Below are positions 15,733-27,337 of a DNA stretch of 43,200 bases, piece after piece. Source of the DNA: Parvibaculum sp. (GTDB lineage Bacteria; Pseudomonadota; Alphaproteobacteria; Parvibaculales; Parvibaculaceae). The position numbers and the translations under genes are program-made. The stretch lies in contig JARLIS010000047.1 of the NCBI GenBank assembly GCA_031291615.1, positions 1 to 43,200 on the forward strand, given 5' to 3'. The notes below the pieces were generated by a model. The model did no database searches, was not told where the DNA came from, and saw only the letters and a program-made list of their open reading frames with translations. The number at the start of each line of letters is the position of its first letter. Within the stretch, counting starts at the first letter, position 1.

Positions 15733-15756
15733 CCCGCCCGCGCCACCCGCTAGACT
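15729..15756 (+). promoter_or_regulatory. Probable promoter of the MarR-like / NlpC-P60 pair
   Basis: TTGACC (15729-15734) and TAGACT (15751-15756) are separated by 16 bases. The -35 overlaps the leucyl aminopeptidase stop codon. The start point would lie about 42 bases before the MarR-like ATG. Confidence 0.55.
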
Positions 15757-15804
15757 AATCCGGCCCCGAAACGGACTGGGGCGGGGGCTCTGAGGGGGGC
15801 GACC

Positions 15805-16155
15805 ATGACCGTGGAGTTGAAGCCTGTGCAGGCGCTCGCGCTCTGGCAGAACGTGGTGCTGGAGACGGTGCGCCGCGAAGGTCCGGATCTTTCATCGCGC
15901 CAGCTCGCCATTCTGCTGACCGTCTATCTGACGCCGCCGCCGCATACGGTGCGCGGGCTCGCTTCCTCGCTCAAAGTGTCGAAGCCGGCTATCACGCGCG
16001 CTCTCGACACGCTCGGTCAGCTCGATCTCCTGAAGCGCAAACGCGACGAGGCCGACCGCCGCAACGTGCTCGTCCAGCGAACGGTCAAGGGGTCCATGTT
16101 CCTGCATGACTTCGGCGATCTGGTCAGCGACGCCGCGGGGAGGCTCGACGCATGA
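15805..16155 (+). CDS. MarR-type winged-helix regulator
   Basis: This is a 116-residue single-domain protein with a MarR-like winged helix: SSRQLAILLTVYLTPPPHTVRGLASSLKVSKPAITRALDTL holds helices 2-4 with the recognition helix near KPAITRAL. DEADRRNVLVQRT forms the wing with the D-x-R-x-x motif common in MarR proteins. It starts after GGGGGGCGACC. It overlaps the NlpC/P60 gene by four bases (ATGA), so the two are made together. The ligand and targets are unknown, and control of its own operon is a reasonable guess. Confidence 0.8.
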   Translation: MTVELKPVQALALWQNVVLETVRREGPDLSSRQLAILLTVYLTPPPHTVRGLASSLKVSKPAITRALDTLGQLDLLKRKRDEADRRNVLVQRTVKGSMFLHDFGDLVSDAAGRLDA

Positions 16156-17018
16156 CGCGAGCCGCCGGACCGGACCGCCGGCTCAATCCCTACAGGGACG
16201 ATCTGGCCGCCGCCCATCTGCGTGGCGAGGTCAATGCCCAGCGCTTTGTCGAGGGCGAGGATCGGCAGGTGAAACTGCCTTGTGCACCGCTGCTCCACCG
16301 GCCGGACTCGGATGCGCCCATGGACACGCAGCTTCTATTCGGCGAGACCTTCCGCGTCTATGAAGACAAAGGCGGATGGGCCTGGGGCCAGTCGGCGCAT
16401 GACGATTATGTCGGCTATGTCGATGTGAAATCGCTCACGCCGCGCCCCTATCGGCCGACGCACATCGTCGCCGCGCTCCGCACCTTCGTCTATCCGCGCC
16501 CCGATCTGAAGAGCCGCCCGGTGACGCCGCTCGCCATGAACGCCAAGGTCCGCGTGACCGCCGCGCGCGGCGACTTCAGCGAGATCGAGCGCGGCGGCTG
16601 GATATTCTCAAGCCATCTCGCGCCCGTTGGCGCCCATGTGCGCGACTTCGTTGCCGTCGCCGAGGAGCATCTGGGCGTGCCTTATCTCTGGGGCGGCCGT
16701 GACAGTACCGGCCTCGATTGTTCGGGCCTTGTGCAGGCCTCGCTCGAACGCGCCGGCATTTCCTCGCTCCGCGACACCGACATGCAGGAGGCGACGCTGG
16801 GCGAGCCGCTGCCCGAGCCCCTCGACTTCAGCGCCTTGAAGCGCGGCGACCTCGTCTTCTGGAAAGGCCATGTCGGCATCATGACCGATGCGGAGCGCTT
16901 CATTCACGCCAACGGCTTCCACATGCGCGTCGAGATCGAGCGTCTCGACATCGCCATGTCGCGTATTTCGCGCACGGCCGGCCACGTCACCTCGATCAAG
17001 CGCCTGCCGCGCCGCTAG
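16152..17018 (+). CDS. NlpC/P60 family cell-wall endopeptidase with SH3-like N-terminus
   Basis: This is a 288-residue protein with two SH3-like segments (about residues 50-100 and 110-155; YEDKGGWAWGQSAHDDYVGYV is typical). An NlpC/P60 cysteine peptidase domain follows at about 165-285. The catalytic triad is visible: Cys190 in GLDCSGL, His240 in KGHVGI and His252 in IHANG. Such enzymes cut peptide bonds in peptidoglycan stems, often at gamma-D-Glu-DAP. No signal peptide is seen, so it may act on cytosolic muropeptides or be exported in another way. It is convergent with the Yej importer, which ends 18 bases away. Confidence 0.9.
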   Translation: MTRAAGPDRRLNPYRDDLAAAHLRGEVNAQRFVEGEDRQVKLPCAPLLHRPDSDAPMDTQLLFGETFRVYEDKGGWAWGQSAHDDYVGYVDVKSLTPRPYRPTHIVAALRTFVYPRPDLKSRPVTPLAMNAKVRVTAARGDFSEIERGGWIFSSHLAPVGAHVRDFVAVAEEHLGVPYLWGGRDSTGLDCSGLVQASLERAGISSLRDTDMQEATLGEPLPEPLDFSALKRGDLVFWKGHVGIMTDAERFIHANGFHMRVEIERLDIAMSRISRTAGHVTSIKRLPRR

Positions 17019-17035
17019 CGCATGGTTCGCTTGCC

Positions 17036-18660
<1,625 letters not shown>

Positions 18661-18664
<4 letters not shown>

Positions 18665-19725
18665 TGCAGCACCTTGCGCGGATCGAAGGCGTCGCGCACG
18701 GCCTCGCCGATGAAAATCAGCAGGCTCAGCATGATGGCGATCGAGAAGAAACCCGTGAGGCCGAGCCACGGCGCTTGCAGGTTGGCCTTGCCCTGCGCCA
18801 GCAATTCGCCGAGCGAGGCCGAGCCCGGCGGCAGGCCGAAGCCGAGAAAGTCGAGCGACGTCAATGTCGTGATCGAACCGTTGAGAATGAACGGCATGAA
18901 GGTGACGGTCGCGACCATCGCATTGGGTAGGAGATGCTTGAAGATGATCGTCATGTTGCCAAGCCCCAGCGCGCGCGCCGCCTTCACATATTCGAAATTG
19001 CGCCCGCGCAGGAATTCCGCGCGCACCACGCCGACCAGCGATACCCAGGAAAAGAGCAGCATGATGCCGAGCAGGATCCAGAAATTCGGCTCGAAGACCG
19101 AAGCAAGGATGATGAGAAGGTAAAGTGTCGGCACGCTGTTCCAGATTTCGATGAAGCGCTGGAAAAGAAGATCGGTCCAGCCGCCGAAATAGCCCTGCAC
19201 GGCGCCCGCCGCGACGCCGATGACGGAAGAAGCGACGGCAAGCACGATCCCGAAGAGAACCGAAATGCGGAAACCGTAGATGAGGCGCGCGGTGACGTCG
19301 CGTCCCTGATCGTCGGTGCCGAGCCAGTTTTCCGCCGAAGGCGGCGCCGGCGCCGGCACGGGCAGATTGAGATTGATGGTGCGATAGTCGTAGCGGATCA
19401 CAGGCCAGACGATGTGGCCGCCCGCATCCGATATGAGCTTCTGCACATAGGGATCTCGGTAATCGGCTTCCGTTTGGAACTCGCCGCCGAAAGCCGTCTC
19501 GGGATAAGAGACAAATACGGGAAAATAGCTCGCGCCCTTGAAGTCGACATAAAGCGGCTTGTCGTTGGCGATGAATTCCGCGAAGAGCGACAGCGTGAAG
19601 AGGGAAAGAAAGAGCCACAGACTCCAATAGCCGCGCTTGTTGGCCTTGAAGTTCCGCCAGCGCCGCCGGTTGATGGGGCTCAAGGTGAATTTTCGCCCGG
19701 AGAGAAGTTCGCGCGGGAATGCCAT
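18661..19725 (-). CDS. yejE: Peptide ABC importer permease (YejE-type)
   Basis: This is a 354-residue inner-membrane permease with a basic N-terminus (INRRRWRNFKANKRGYWSLW), one helix, a long periplasmic loop (about residues 55-140) and five more helices. The BPD_transp_1 EAA-loop reads EYVKAARALGLGNMTIIFKHLLPN and contacts the ATPase. The long loop after the first helix is typical of YejE compared with DppC. The start at MAFPREL is chosen because the longer frame runs into yejB. It starts one base after the yejB stop and overlaps yejF by four bases. Confidence 0.94.
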
Positions 19726-19726
19726 A

Positions 19727-20836
19727 TCAGACTTCCCGCGACTCGAAATCGATCCTGGGATCGATCCACATATAAGTGAGGTCGGACACAAGCGTCATCA
19801 CGAGCCCGATCAGTCCGAAGATGTAGAGCGTCGCAAAGACGACCGGATAGTCGCGATTGACGACGGATTCGTAGGAAAGAAGCCCGAGCCCGTCGAGCGA
19901 GAATATCGTCTCGATGAGAAGCGAGCCGGTGAAGAATGCCCCGACAAAGGCGCCGGGAAAGCCGGAAATCACCAGCAGCATGGCGTTGCGGAAGACATGA
20001 CCGTAGAGAACCTGCCGTTCGGATAGGCCCTTGGCTCGCGCGGTCATCACATATTGTTTCTTGATCTCGTCCAGAAACGAATTCTTGGTGAGAAGCGTCG
20101 TCGTGGCGAAGGAGCCGATGACCAGCGCCGAAACCGGCAGCACGATGTGCCAGAGATAGTCGAGAATGCGCATCGGCCATGAAAGATCCGACCAGTTGTC
20201 GGATGCGAGCCCGCGCAATGGAAAGACATCGAAGAACGTGCCGCCCGCGAACATCACGATCAGAAACACGGCGAAGAGGAAGCTCGGCACCGCATGGCCG
20301 ACGATGATGAAGGCGCTCGTCCACAGGTCGAAGCGCGACCCGTCGCGCACCGCCTTGGCGATCCCGAGCGGGATGGAGATGAAATAAGTGAGCAGCGTCG
20401 TCCACAATCCGATGGTGATGGAGACGGGCATTTTCTCACGGATGAGCTGAAGCACGCTCACATCGCGGAAATAGCTCGTTCCGAAATCGAAACGCGAATA
20501 GTCCCAGATCATCTTGCCGAAACGCTGGTACCACGGCTTGTCGAAGCCGAACTGCACCTCAAGCTGCTTGATGAATTCCGGGTCGAGGCCGCGCGCGCCG
20601 CGATACTTGCTGTTGATGGCCGCATCCGCCGCCCCGCCGACATTCTGCTGCGCGAAATCGCCCGCGCCGGAGCCGCCGATGCGTGCCGTCGCCGAAATCT
20701 CGGTGCCCGATAGCTGCGCGACAATGCGCTCGATGGGGCCGCCCGGCGCGAACTGGATGACGACGAAGGCGACGAACATGATGCCGAGAATGGTCGGGAT
20801 CATGAGCAGGATGCGCCGAACGATATAGGCTGCCAT
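19727..20836 (-). CDS. yejB: Peptide ABC importer permease (YejB-type)
   Basis: This is a 369-residue inner-membrane permease. The N-terminus [20 protein letters not shown] and the following [13 protein letters not shown] are typical of the DppB/OppB class. A long periplasmic insertion (about residues 45-130) is characteristic of YejB. The EAA loop reads [24 protein letters not shown]. It pairs with YejE to form the channel. It starts three bases after the upstream binding-protein gene. Confidence 0.94.
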   Translation of the reverse strand: MAAYIVRRILLMIPTILGIMFVAFVVIQFAPGGPIERIVAQLSGTEISATARIGGSGAGDFAQQNVGGAADAAINSKYRGARGLDPEFIKQLEVQFGFDKPWYQRFGKMIWDYSRFDFGTSYFRDVSVLQLIREKMPVSITIGLWTTLLTYFISIPLGIAKAVRDGSRFDLWTSAFIIVGHAVPSFLFAVFLIVMFAGGTFFDVFPLRGLASDNWSDLSWPMRILDYLWHIVLPVSALVIGSFATTTLLTKNSFLDEIKKQYVMTARAKGLSERQVLYGHVFRNAMLLVISGFPGAFVGAFFTGSLLIETIFSLDGLGLLSYESVVNRDYPVVFATLYIFGLIGLVMTLVSDLTYMWIDPRIDFESREV

Positions 20837-20839
20837 CGT

Positions 20840-22726
20840 CTATCCCTTGATGCCGAGTTTCGCCGCCTTGGCGGCATCGACCCACCAGGTGCGCTCGACG
20901 CCGCGGTCGTAGCGCGGTCCGACCGCGGGGCGGTCGTAAATGTCCCAATAGGCGAGCGCATAGCTCGCCTTGTACCATTGCGGTATCCAGTACTTTCCCG
21001 CCCGCAGCACGCGGTCGAGCGCCCGCGCCAGCACGATCTGCTGTGCCCGTGTCTCCGCCGCGATCGTCTTTTCGATCAGCGCATCGATGACGGGATCGGC
21101 GATGCCCGAAATATTGCGGCTGCCCGGAAGGGCCGCGAAGTCGGAGTTCCAGTAGCCGCGCATCTCGATCCCGGGCGTGAGACCCAGCGAATAGCGCTGC
21201 ACCGTGAGATCGAAATCGAAGGATTTCAGACGATCCTGAAATTGCGCGGAATCAACGACGCGCGATTGCGCGGAGATGCCGAGGAGCTTCAGATTTTTGA
21301 CGAAGGGCCCTTCGATGCGTTCGAACATGGGTTCGTCGCCGAGGAACTCGATGGTGAGGACCTCGCCCTTCGCGTTCCGCCGCGCTCCGTTCGAGATTTT
21401 CCAGCCCGCCTGGTCGAGAAGCTCGGCGGCGCGGCGCAGCAGTTTCCGGTCCTGGCCCGAGCCGTCGCTGACGGGCGGCGTGAAAGGCGGCCCGAAAACC
21501 TCGGGCGGCAACTTGGCGCGATAGGGCTCAAGCACCGCGAGCTCGGCTGCATCCGGTGCGCCGTCCGCCCGCATCGGCGAATTCTCAAAGAAACTCGTCG
21601 TCCGCTTGTAGAGCCCGTAGAAGAAATTCTTGTTCGCCCACTCGAAATCATAGGCAAGGATCAGCGCCTCGCGCACGCGGGGATCGCGAAACTTCTCGCG
21701 TCGCGTATTGATGAACCAGCCTTGCGCGCCCGAAGGCGTATTGTCGGGCAGCGTCTCCAGCTTGACGCGCCCGTCCTTCACGGCCGGAAAATTATACTGC
21801 GTCGCCCAGACCTTCGAGGTGAACTCCTCGCGAAAAAGATAACGCCCCGCCGTGAAGGCTTCAAAGCCCGCCGTCCGCTCGCGATAGAATTCGAAACGGA
21901 TATTGTCGAAATTCCACTGGCCCACATTCACGTTGAGATCGCGCGCCCAATAGTCGGATACGCGCTCATAGGTGATGAAGCTTCCCGCCTTGAAGTTGCC
22001 GATCCTGTAGGGCCCGCTGCCGAGCGGCGGCGTCAGCGACGATTCCTCGAACTTGTTCGCCGTATAATAGGCTTTGGAGAAAATCGGCAGCGTCGAGGCG
22101 ACGAAAATAGGCAGGTCGCGCGTCTGGTTGCCGCTGAAGCTGACCGTCAGAATATGCTTGTCCGTGGCCTTCGCGTCTCTCATCTCGCGCAGAAAGCCAG
22201 CAATCAGCGGATGACCCTTCGTCTTCAGCAGCTTCAACGAAAAGGCCGCATCCTCCGCCGTCAGCGGCGAACCGTCGTGAAAGCGTGCGGCGGCGCGCAG
22301 ATGGAAGACGAGCTTGTTGCCCTTCTCCAGTTCCTCGACGCTTTCCGCGACGAGGCCGTAAACAGCGTCCGGCTCGTCAAACGCCCGCACCATCAGCGTG
22401 TCGAACGTATAGTCGAGGCCTGAAGGCGCGTTGCCCTTGAGGATATAGCCGTTCAGCGTGTCGAAGGTCAGCAGCGAGGCGTTGTAGGCGCCCGTCGACG
22501 GCATTTGCGACAGCGTGCCGCCCTTGGGCGCGGCGACGTTCACATAGTCGAAATGCGGAAAGTCCTTCGGATATTTGAGCTCGCCGAAGATCGAGAGGCC
22601 GTGCCTCGGTGCGGCATCCATCTTCGCTTCGGCGCGCGCGAACGATACCGGCATCAGCGCCGCGCCGCCCGCAGCGCCCATCAACGCCAGCGCATCGCGC
22701 CTCGAAAAACCGCGAATGGGTTTCAT
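20840..22726 (-). CDS. yejA: Peptide-binding protein, SBP family 5 (YejA-type), Tat signal
   Basis: This is a 628-residue periplasmic binding protein of the peptide ABC family. The N-terminus MKPIRGFSRRDALALMG has a twin-arginine motif followed by a weakly hydrophobic stretch and an ARAEA cleavage region, so export by Tat is likely. The mature part shows the YejA-like opening HGLSIFGELKYPKDFPHFDYV, the family-5 signature region (FHLRAAARFHDGSPLTAEDAAFS) and a C-terminal WIPQWYKASYALAYWDIYDRP segment. It starts inside the stop of its upstream paralogue (ATGA overlap) and precedes yejB, so all five genes form one operon. Confidence 0.93.
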   Translation of the reverse strand: MKPIRGFSRRDALALMGAAGGAALMPVSFARAEAKMDAAPRHGLSIFGELKYPKDFPHFDYVNVAAPKGGTLSQMPSTGAYNASLLTFDTLNGYILKGNAPSGLDYTFDTLMVRAFDEPDAVYGLVAESVEELEKGNKLVFHLRAAARFHDGSPLTAEDAAFSLKLLKTKGHPLIAGFLREMRDAKATDKHILTVSFSGNQTRDLPIFVASTLPIFSKAYYTANKFEESSLTPPLGSGPYRIGNFKAGSFITYERVSDYWARDLNVNVGQWNFDNIRFEFYRERTAGFEAFTAGRYLFREEFTSKVWATQYNFPAVKDGRVKLETLPDNTPSGAQGWFINTRREKFRDPRVREALILAYDFEWANKNFFYGLYKRTTSFFENSPMRADGAPDAAELAVLEPYRAKLPPEVFGPPFTPPVSDGSGQDRKLLRRAAELLDQAGWKISNGARRNAKGEVLTIEFLGDEPMFERIEGPFVKNLKLLGISAQSRVVDSAQFQDRLKSFDFDLTVQRYSLGLTPGIEMRGYWNSDFAALPGSRNISGIADPVIDALIEKTIAAETRAQQIVLARALDRVLRAGKYWIPQWYKASYALAYWDIYDRPAVGPRYDRGVERTWWVDAAKAAKLGIKG

Positions 22727-24591
22727 GGTGCGGTGGATGCCTTCCGTGCTGCCTTACCTTCGGCGTCGTACCACCAGATGTCGGGGAAGCCTATGGAGTA
22801 GGTCGGCGTCGGCTTGGGATGGGCAAGCCGCGCCCAATAGGCGACGCGCTCATAGGGCAGATACCATTGCGGCACGACATAATGCCGCCATAGCAAAACG
22901 CGGTCGAGCGCGTGGGTCGCGGTCAAAAGTTCGTCGCGGCTTTTTGCAAAGATCACCGCATCGACGAGCTTTTCGACCACCGGATCGCAAATGCCGATCA
23001 CATTGCGGCTGCCGCTCGTCTTTGCCGCGTCGCAGCCCCAGAAGTCCCGCTGCTCGTTGCCAGGCGAGAGCGACTCTGGAAAGCTCGCAACGATGATGTC
23101 GAAATCGCGATTGTCGACGCGGTTCTGATACTGCGCGCTATCGACGGTGCGGAGCGTCACCTTGATGCCGAGCCGTTCAAGCGACTGCTTGTAAGGTCCG
23201 ACGACGCGCTCGAACATCGGATCGGCAAGCAGGAACTCGACCGCGAGCGGCTTTCCGGTCTTTGCATCGACGCGCATGCCGCTCTTGGCGGTCCAGCCCG
23301 CCGCGTCGAGAAGCTCCGCGGCGCGGCGCAGATTGGCGCGATTGTTGCCGGAGCCGTCCGTCGAAGGATTCTTGTATGGCGTCGTGAATAGTTCCGGCGG
23401 CAATTGCGTCTTGAAGGGTACGAGCAGCTTCAGTTCGGCGCCACCCGGAACCCCGCTCGACGCCAGTTCGGAATTGGCGAAGAAGCTGCCCGTCCGCGTG
23501 TACTGCCCGTAAAAAAGATTCTTGTTCTGCCATTCGAAGTCGAAGGCCCAGTTGAAGGCCTCTCGCACGCGCTCATCCTTGAAGAGATCGCGGCGCAGGT
23601 TGAAGGCGAAGCTCTGCATGCCGGCCCCGTTCGCCTTGGGCAGCATCTCGCGCACGATGCGTCCGTCCTTCACCGGCGGAATGTCATAGGAGATCGCCCA
23701 GTTCTTCGAACTGTTCTCGAGGCGAAAATCGACCTGGTCGCCCTTGAAGGCTTCGAAGGCGATGGTCGGATCGCCGAAATAATCGAAGCGCATGCGGTCG
23801 AAATTGGCCGTGCCGATCTTGGCGGGCAGGTTCCTTGCCCAGTAATCCTTCACGCGCTCATAGACGATCGTGCGCCCCGGCACGACCTGCGCGATCCTGT
23901 AGGGTCCGCTGCCGAGAGGCGCGTCGAGCGTCGTCCGCGAAATATCGCGCGCGCGTCCGGCCGCGTCCTTGCCCGTCCAGTAGTGCTTCGGCAGCACGGG
24001 CAATTGCCCCATGATCTGCGGCAATTCGCGATTGCCCCTGGTGGCGAAGCTGAAGCGCACTTTATGCGCGCCCATCGCTTCCGCTTTTGTGACGTTGTGA
24101 TAATAGGCGGAATAGAAGGGGTTGAGTTTCTTCAGCGACTGGAAGCTCCAGATCACATCCTCCGCCGTGATCGGCGTGCCGTCGTTGAAGCGGGCCTCGG
24201 GCCTCAGCGTGAAGGTGACGGAGGAGTAGTCCGCCGGATAGGACAGGCTTTGCGCGACCAGTCCGTATTCGGAGCTCGGCTCGTCGAGGCTCGACTCCAG
24301 CAGCGTGTCGTAGATGAGCGACAGCCCTGCCGCCTGCGAGCCTTTGACGATAAAGCCGTTGAGGCTGTCGAAAGTTCCGATGGCCGCATAGCGCAACTCG
24401 CCGCCCTTGGGCGCGTTGACGTTCACATAGTCGAAATGCTTGAAGTCCGGCGGGTATTTGAGATTGCCGAAAAGCGACGCGCCATGACGTTCCACGCCGG
24501 CTTCGTCCGCAACGGCGGATGTGTCGGCAGCCAGAATGGCGGCAATGGTCAGAAGCAGCGCCAGCACCGGCCCGGTCTTAGGCAGTCTCAT
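22723..24591 (-). CDS. Peptide-binding protein, SBP family 5 (YejA-type paralogue), Sec signal
   Basis: This is a 622-residue paralogue of the next gene and the first gene of the operon. The signal peptide MRLPKTGPVLALLLTIAAIL has no arginine pair and ends near VADEA, so it is Sec-type. The mature part again opens with HGASLFGNLKYPPDFKHFDYV and carries FTLRPEARFNDGTPITAEDV. A near-perfect ribosome site GGAGGGG, two bases before ATG 24591, sets the start over a longer open frame. Two YejA-type proteins with one permease suggest a wider substrate range, for example microcin C-like or murein-derived peptides. The substrate is not determinable here. Confidence 0.92.
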   Translation of the reverse strand: MRLPKTGPVLALLLTIAAILAADTSAVADEAGVERHGASLFGNLKYPPDFKHFDYVNVNAPKGGELRYAAIGTFDSLNGFIVKGSQAAGLSLIYDTLLESSLDEPSSEYGLVAQSLSYPADYSSVTFTLRPEARFNDGTPITAEDVIWSFQSLKKLNPFYSAYYHNVTKAEAMGAHKVRFSFATRGNRELPQIMGQLPVLPKHYWTGKDAAGRARDISRTTLDAPLGSGPYRIAQVVPGRTIVYERVKDYWARNLPAKIGTANFDRMRFDYFGDPTIAFEAFKGDQVDFRLENSSKNWAISYDIPPVKDGRIVREMLPKANGAGMQSFAFNLRRDLFKDERVREAFNWAFDFEWQNKNLFYGQYTRTGSFFANSELASSGVPGGAELKLLVPFKTQLPPELFTTPYKNPSTDGSGNNRANLRRAAELLDAAGWTAKSGMRVDAKTGKPLAVEFLLADPMFERVVGPYKQSLERLGIKVTLRTVDSAQYQNRVDNRDFDIIVASFPESLSPGNEQRDFWGCDAAKTSGSRNVIGICDPVVEKLVDAVIFAKSRDELLTATHALDRVLLWRHYVVPQWYLPYERVAYWARLAHPKPTPTYSIGFPDIWWYDAEGKAARKASTAP

Positions 24592-24700
24592 TTCCCCTCC
24601 CGCTCGGCAAGGTTCGCGAACCACAAAACATGCCTCGCTCAAGCTCGGGGTTCATTGTGGCCATTTTTTGCGGCGAGCGCGAGCCTGCACCTCCGGCCCA

Positions 24701-24734
24701 AAGAAAAAAGCGCCCGGAACGATCCGGGCGCTTT
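24701..24734 (-). terminator. Rho-independent terminator of the cytochrome c gene
   Basis: A perfect 12-bp hairpin (24707-24718 with 24723-24734, ACGA loop) is followed on the minus strand by TTTTTTCTT. It lies 25 bases past the cytochrome c stop codon and shields the yej operon start. Confidence 0.9.
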
Positions 24735-24758
24735 GTGTCTCGCGGCTCTCGCGAAGGT

Positions 24759-25388
24759 CTATTTCGCCGGCTTCTTTTCGGCGGCCGGGGCGGCTGCCGC
24801 CGGTGCTGCCGCAGCCGGCGCGGCTGCCGGCGCGGCGGCGGCTTCAACCTTGGGAAGCGGAAGATGCGAACCCAGCGTGTTCAGATAGACGATGAGGTCG
24901 GCGCGCTGCTGCGGGTCCTTGATGCCGGCAAAGGTCATCGCCGTGCCCGAAACATAACCGCGCGGATCTTCGATGAACTTGAAGAGCTCGTCGAAGGTCC
25001 ACTTGCCGCCCATCTTCTTCATGCCTTCCGAATAGGAAAAGCCCGGAGCGGCGGCGCGCGTCCGGCCGACGACGCCATAGAGATCGGGGCCGATCTTGGC
25101 GCCCGCGCCTTCGGCGAGGTTGTGGCAGGCGCCGCACTTCTTCGACTGCTTCTCGCCGGCGGCCACATCGGCCTTGGCGAGGAGCACCGGCAGCGGCTCC
25201 ACCGGAGCGGCGGCTGCGGCAGGGGCGGCGCCTTCGCCACCCTCGGCCACGACGCCTTCGACCACGAAGGACTTCGGATTGGCGGGCTCCACCTTGTAGA
25301 GCTCCGCGGCGAGGTTCTTCACGCCCAGAATGACCAGCAGCGAGAACAACACCGCACCGGCGACCTTGTTCAGTTCAAAACTATCCAT
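24759..25388 (-). CDS. Membrane-anchored class I cytochrome c
   Basis: This is a 209-residue protein with an uncleaved N-terminal anchor (about residues 9-25) and an Ala/Pro-rich spacer (about 50-68). A c-type cytochrome domain follows at about 75-175. Heme attachment is CGACH (Cys85, Cys88, His89). The likely axial methionine is Met152 in GTAMTF, followed by ADLIVYLNTL, typical of cytochrome c2/c-552 (CycM-like). It probably shuttles electrons to an oxidase on the periplasmic face. The C-terminus is a long Ala/Pro tail ending in lysines, of unknown use. It is divergent from kdsB, as in many Rhizobiales. Confidence 0.92.
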   Translation of the reverse strand: MDSFELNKVAGAVLFSLLVILGVKNLAAELYKVEPANPKSFVVEGVVAEGGEGAAPAAAAAPVEPLPVLLAKADVAAGEKQSKKCGACHNLAEGAGAKIGPDLYGVVGRTRAAAPGFSYSEGMKKMGGKWTFDELFKFIEDPRGYVSGTAMTFAGIKDPQQRADLIVYLNTLGSHLPLPKVEAAAAPAAAPAAAAPAAAAPAAEKKPAK

Positions 25389-25631
25389 CGGCTCGGCTCC
25401 GCCCGGAATTCAGTGATGTAAAACAGGGGTGGAGAGGCCAAGAAAAACGCCCAAAAGGCGCGGCGCCCCCGCATAATTCGCGCGGAGATTAGCCGCTTCC
25501 GCGCCCGCGCCGCAAGCCGTATAAGTGCGCTGCCGGAAGAGAGCGCCGCGTGTGCCCGAAACCATAAGAAATTGCGGCGATCCGCCGCACCGCCGGGACC
25601 GGAAGGCGGAACCAGGAACGGACGAGAGAAG

Positions 25632-26387
25632 ATGGCCCGCGACCCGTTGATAGTGATTCCCGCTCGCATGGCCTCCACCCGCCTGCCGGGAAAGCCGCTG
25701 GCCGAGATTTGCGGCGCTCCGATGATTGTCCAGGTCTGGCGCCGCGCCCGCGAATCGGGCGTCGGCCGGGTGGTCGTCGCCGCCGCCGAGGGCGAGATCG
25801 CCGACGCGGTAACAGCAGCGGGCGGCGAGGCGGTGCTGACCGATCCCGACCTTCCCTCGGGCTCCGACCGGATCTGGCAGGCGCTGGAAACGATTGACCC
25901 GGCCGGCCGCCACGACGTCATCGTCAACGTGCAAGGCGACCTGCCGACGCTTGACCCCGCCCTCATCCGCGCCGCCTGCGACGCGCTGACGAACTCCGCC
26001 GCCGATATTTCGACCCTCGCCGCCGAAATCAGGATCGAGGAAGAGCGCACCAACCCCAACGTCGTGAAGGCGGTCATCGCCTTCCGCGAAGGCCAGCGGT
26101 CCGGCCGCGCGCTCTACTTCACCCGCGCCACCGCCCCTTCGGGCGAGGGCCCACACTACCATCACATCGGCCTCTACGCCTATACCCGCGCGGCGCTGGC
26201 GCGCTTCGTCGCTCTGCCGCCGTCGCCGCTCGAAAAGCGCGAGAAACTTGAACAGTTGCGCGCGCTTGAAGCGGGCATGTTAGTCGAAGTCGCTCTCGTT
26301 GACACCGTCCCGCTCGGTGTCGATACTCCCGCCGACCTCGAAAAGGCTCGCGCCGCGCTGGCGAAAAGCCCTGAAAAGCGGACATGA
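25632..26387 (+). CDS. kdsB: 3-deoxy-manno-octulosonate cytidylyltransferase
   Basis: This is a 251-residue cytosolic enzyme that activates Kdo with CTP to CMP-Kdo for lipopolysaccharide inner-core synthesis. It shows the nucleotide-binding N-terminus [18 protein letters not shown], the [11 protein letters not shown] segment and [10 protein letters not shown], the metal-binding aspartate loop (usually QGDEP; here LP replaces EP). [13 protein letters not shown] and the C-terminal [12 protein letters not shown] complete the family pattern. The start at MARDPL is chosen with GAGAGAAG just upstream; a 20-codon upstream extension is open but looks non-coding. A TATAAG near 25520 may be the -10. 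It overlaps pheA by four bases. Confidence 0.94.
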   Translation: MARDPLIVIPARMASTRLPGKPLAEICGAPMIVQVWRRARESGVGRVVVAAAEGEIADAVTAAGGEAVLTDPDLPSGSDRIWQALETIDPAGRHDVIVNVQGDLPTLDPALIRAACDALTNSAADISTLAAEIRIEEERTNPNVVKAVIAFREGQRSGRALYFTRATAPSGEGPHYHHIGLYAYTRAALARFVALPPSPLEKREKLEQLRALEAGMLVEVALVDTVPLGVDTPADLEKARAALAKSPEKRT

Positions 26388-27250
26388 CGCCCTTGGCCAA
26401 GAACACCATTGCCTTTCAGGGCGAACCCGGCGCGAATTCGCACATCGCCTGCCGCGAAGCCTTTCCCGACATGGACGTGCTGCCCTGCGCGACCTTCGAG
26501 GAAGTATTCAGCGCCGTGCAGCAGGGCCGCGCCGCGCTTGCTATGCTGCCCATCGAAAACTCGCTCGCCGGCCGCATCGGCGACATTCACCACCTCCTGC
26601 CCGAATCCGGCCTCTACATTGTCGGCGAGCATTTCCTGCGCATCCGCTTTCATCTTCTCGGCGTCAAGGGCGCGAAAATCGCCGACCTCAAAACCGTTCA
26701 GAGCCAGGCGCCCGCGCTCGGCCAGTGCCGCAACGTGATCCGCGAACTCGGTTTGAAAATGGTCGTCGGCGCCGACACGGCGGGCTCCGCCCGCCAGATC
26801 GCCGAATCGGGCGACAAGTCGCAGGCCGCCATCGCCACCGCGCTCGCCGCCGAAATCTACGGCCTCGAGGTTCTTCGTCCCGACATCGAGGACGCCGAGC
26901 ACAATACGACGCGCTTCCTCGTCATGGCGAAAGAGCCGAACGACGCCGAACCGGAAGACGGTCCGGTGATCACGACCTTCATTTTCCGGGTGCGGAACGT
27001 TCCCGCCGCGCTCTACAAGGCCATGGGCGGCTTCGCCACCAACGGCGTCAACATGACGAAGCTCGAAAGCTATCAGCTCGAAGGCTCCTTCAACGCGACG
27101 CAGTTCTACGCCGACATCGAAGGCCACCCGGCCTCGCGCCTCGTCCGCCTCGCGCTTGAAGAGCTGGAGTTCTTCACCACCGAACTCCGCATTCTGGGCA
27201 TCTACAAGGCCCATCCTTACCGTGCGGCGCTCGCCTCCGGCGCATCCTGA
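26384..27250 (+). CDS. pheA: Prephenate dehydratase with ACT domain
   Basis: This is a 288-residue single-function P-protein that converts prephenate to phenylpyruvate in phenylalanine synthesis. The catalytic domain (about residues 8-185) has [30 protein letters not shown] and the catalytic Thr-Arg-Phe in NTTRFLVM. The regulatory ACT domain (about 200-280) has the [11 protein letters not shown] signature that binds phenylalanine. There is no chorismate mutase domain, as usual in alphaproteobacteria. The start overlaps the kdsB stop (ATGA). Confidence 0.95.
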   Translation: MTPLAKNTIAFQGEPGANSHIACREAFPDMDVLPCATFEEVFSAVQQGRAALAMLPIENSLAGRIGDIHHLLPESGLYIVGEHFLRIRFHLLGVKGAKIADLKTVQSQAPALGQCRNVIRELGLKMVVGADTAGSARQIAESGDKSQAAIATALAAEIYGLEVLRPDIEDAEHNTTRFLVMAKEPNDAEPEDGPVITTFIFRVRNVPAALYKAMGGFATNGVNMTKLESYQLEGSFNATQFYADIEGHPASRLVRLALEELEFFTTELRILGIYKAHPYRAALASGAS

Positions 27251-27337
27251 TATTTCGAATTTTTCATCTTCCACGTTCCGCCCGCCCGCGCCGGAAAGCG
27301 CGACTTCGCGCGTGAAACCACGGGGTACAGGAACGAT

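Noticed and set aside
20978..22423. Long plus-strand open frame (481 codons) opposite the Tat-type binding protein
   Set aside because: Antisense frame produced by GC-rich codon bias. It has no motif, and the minus-strand gene is clear.
25389..25631. Additional gene in the cytochrome c / kdsB intergenic region
   Set aside because: Only short frames without ribosome sites; it is best read as a divergent promoter region.
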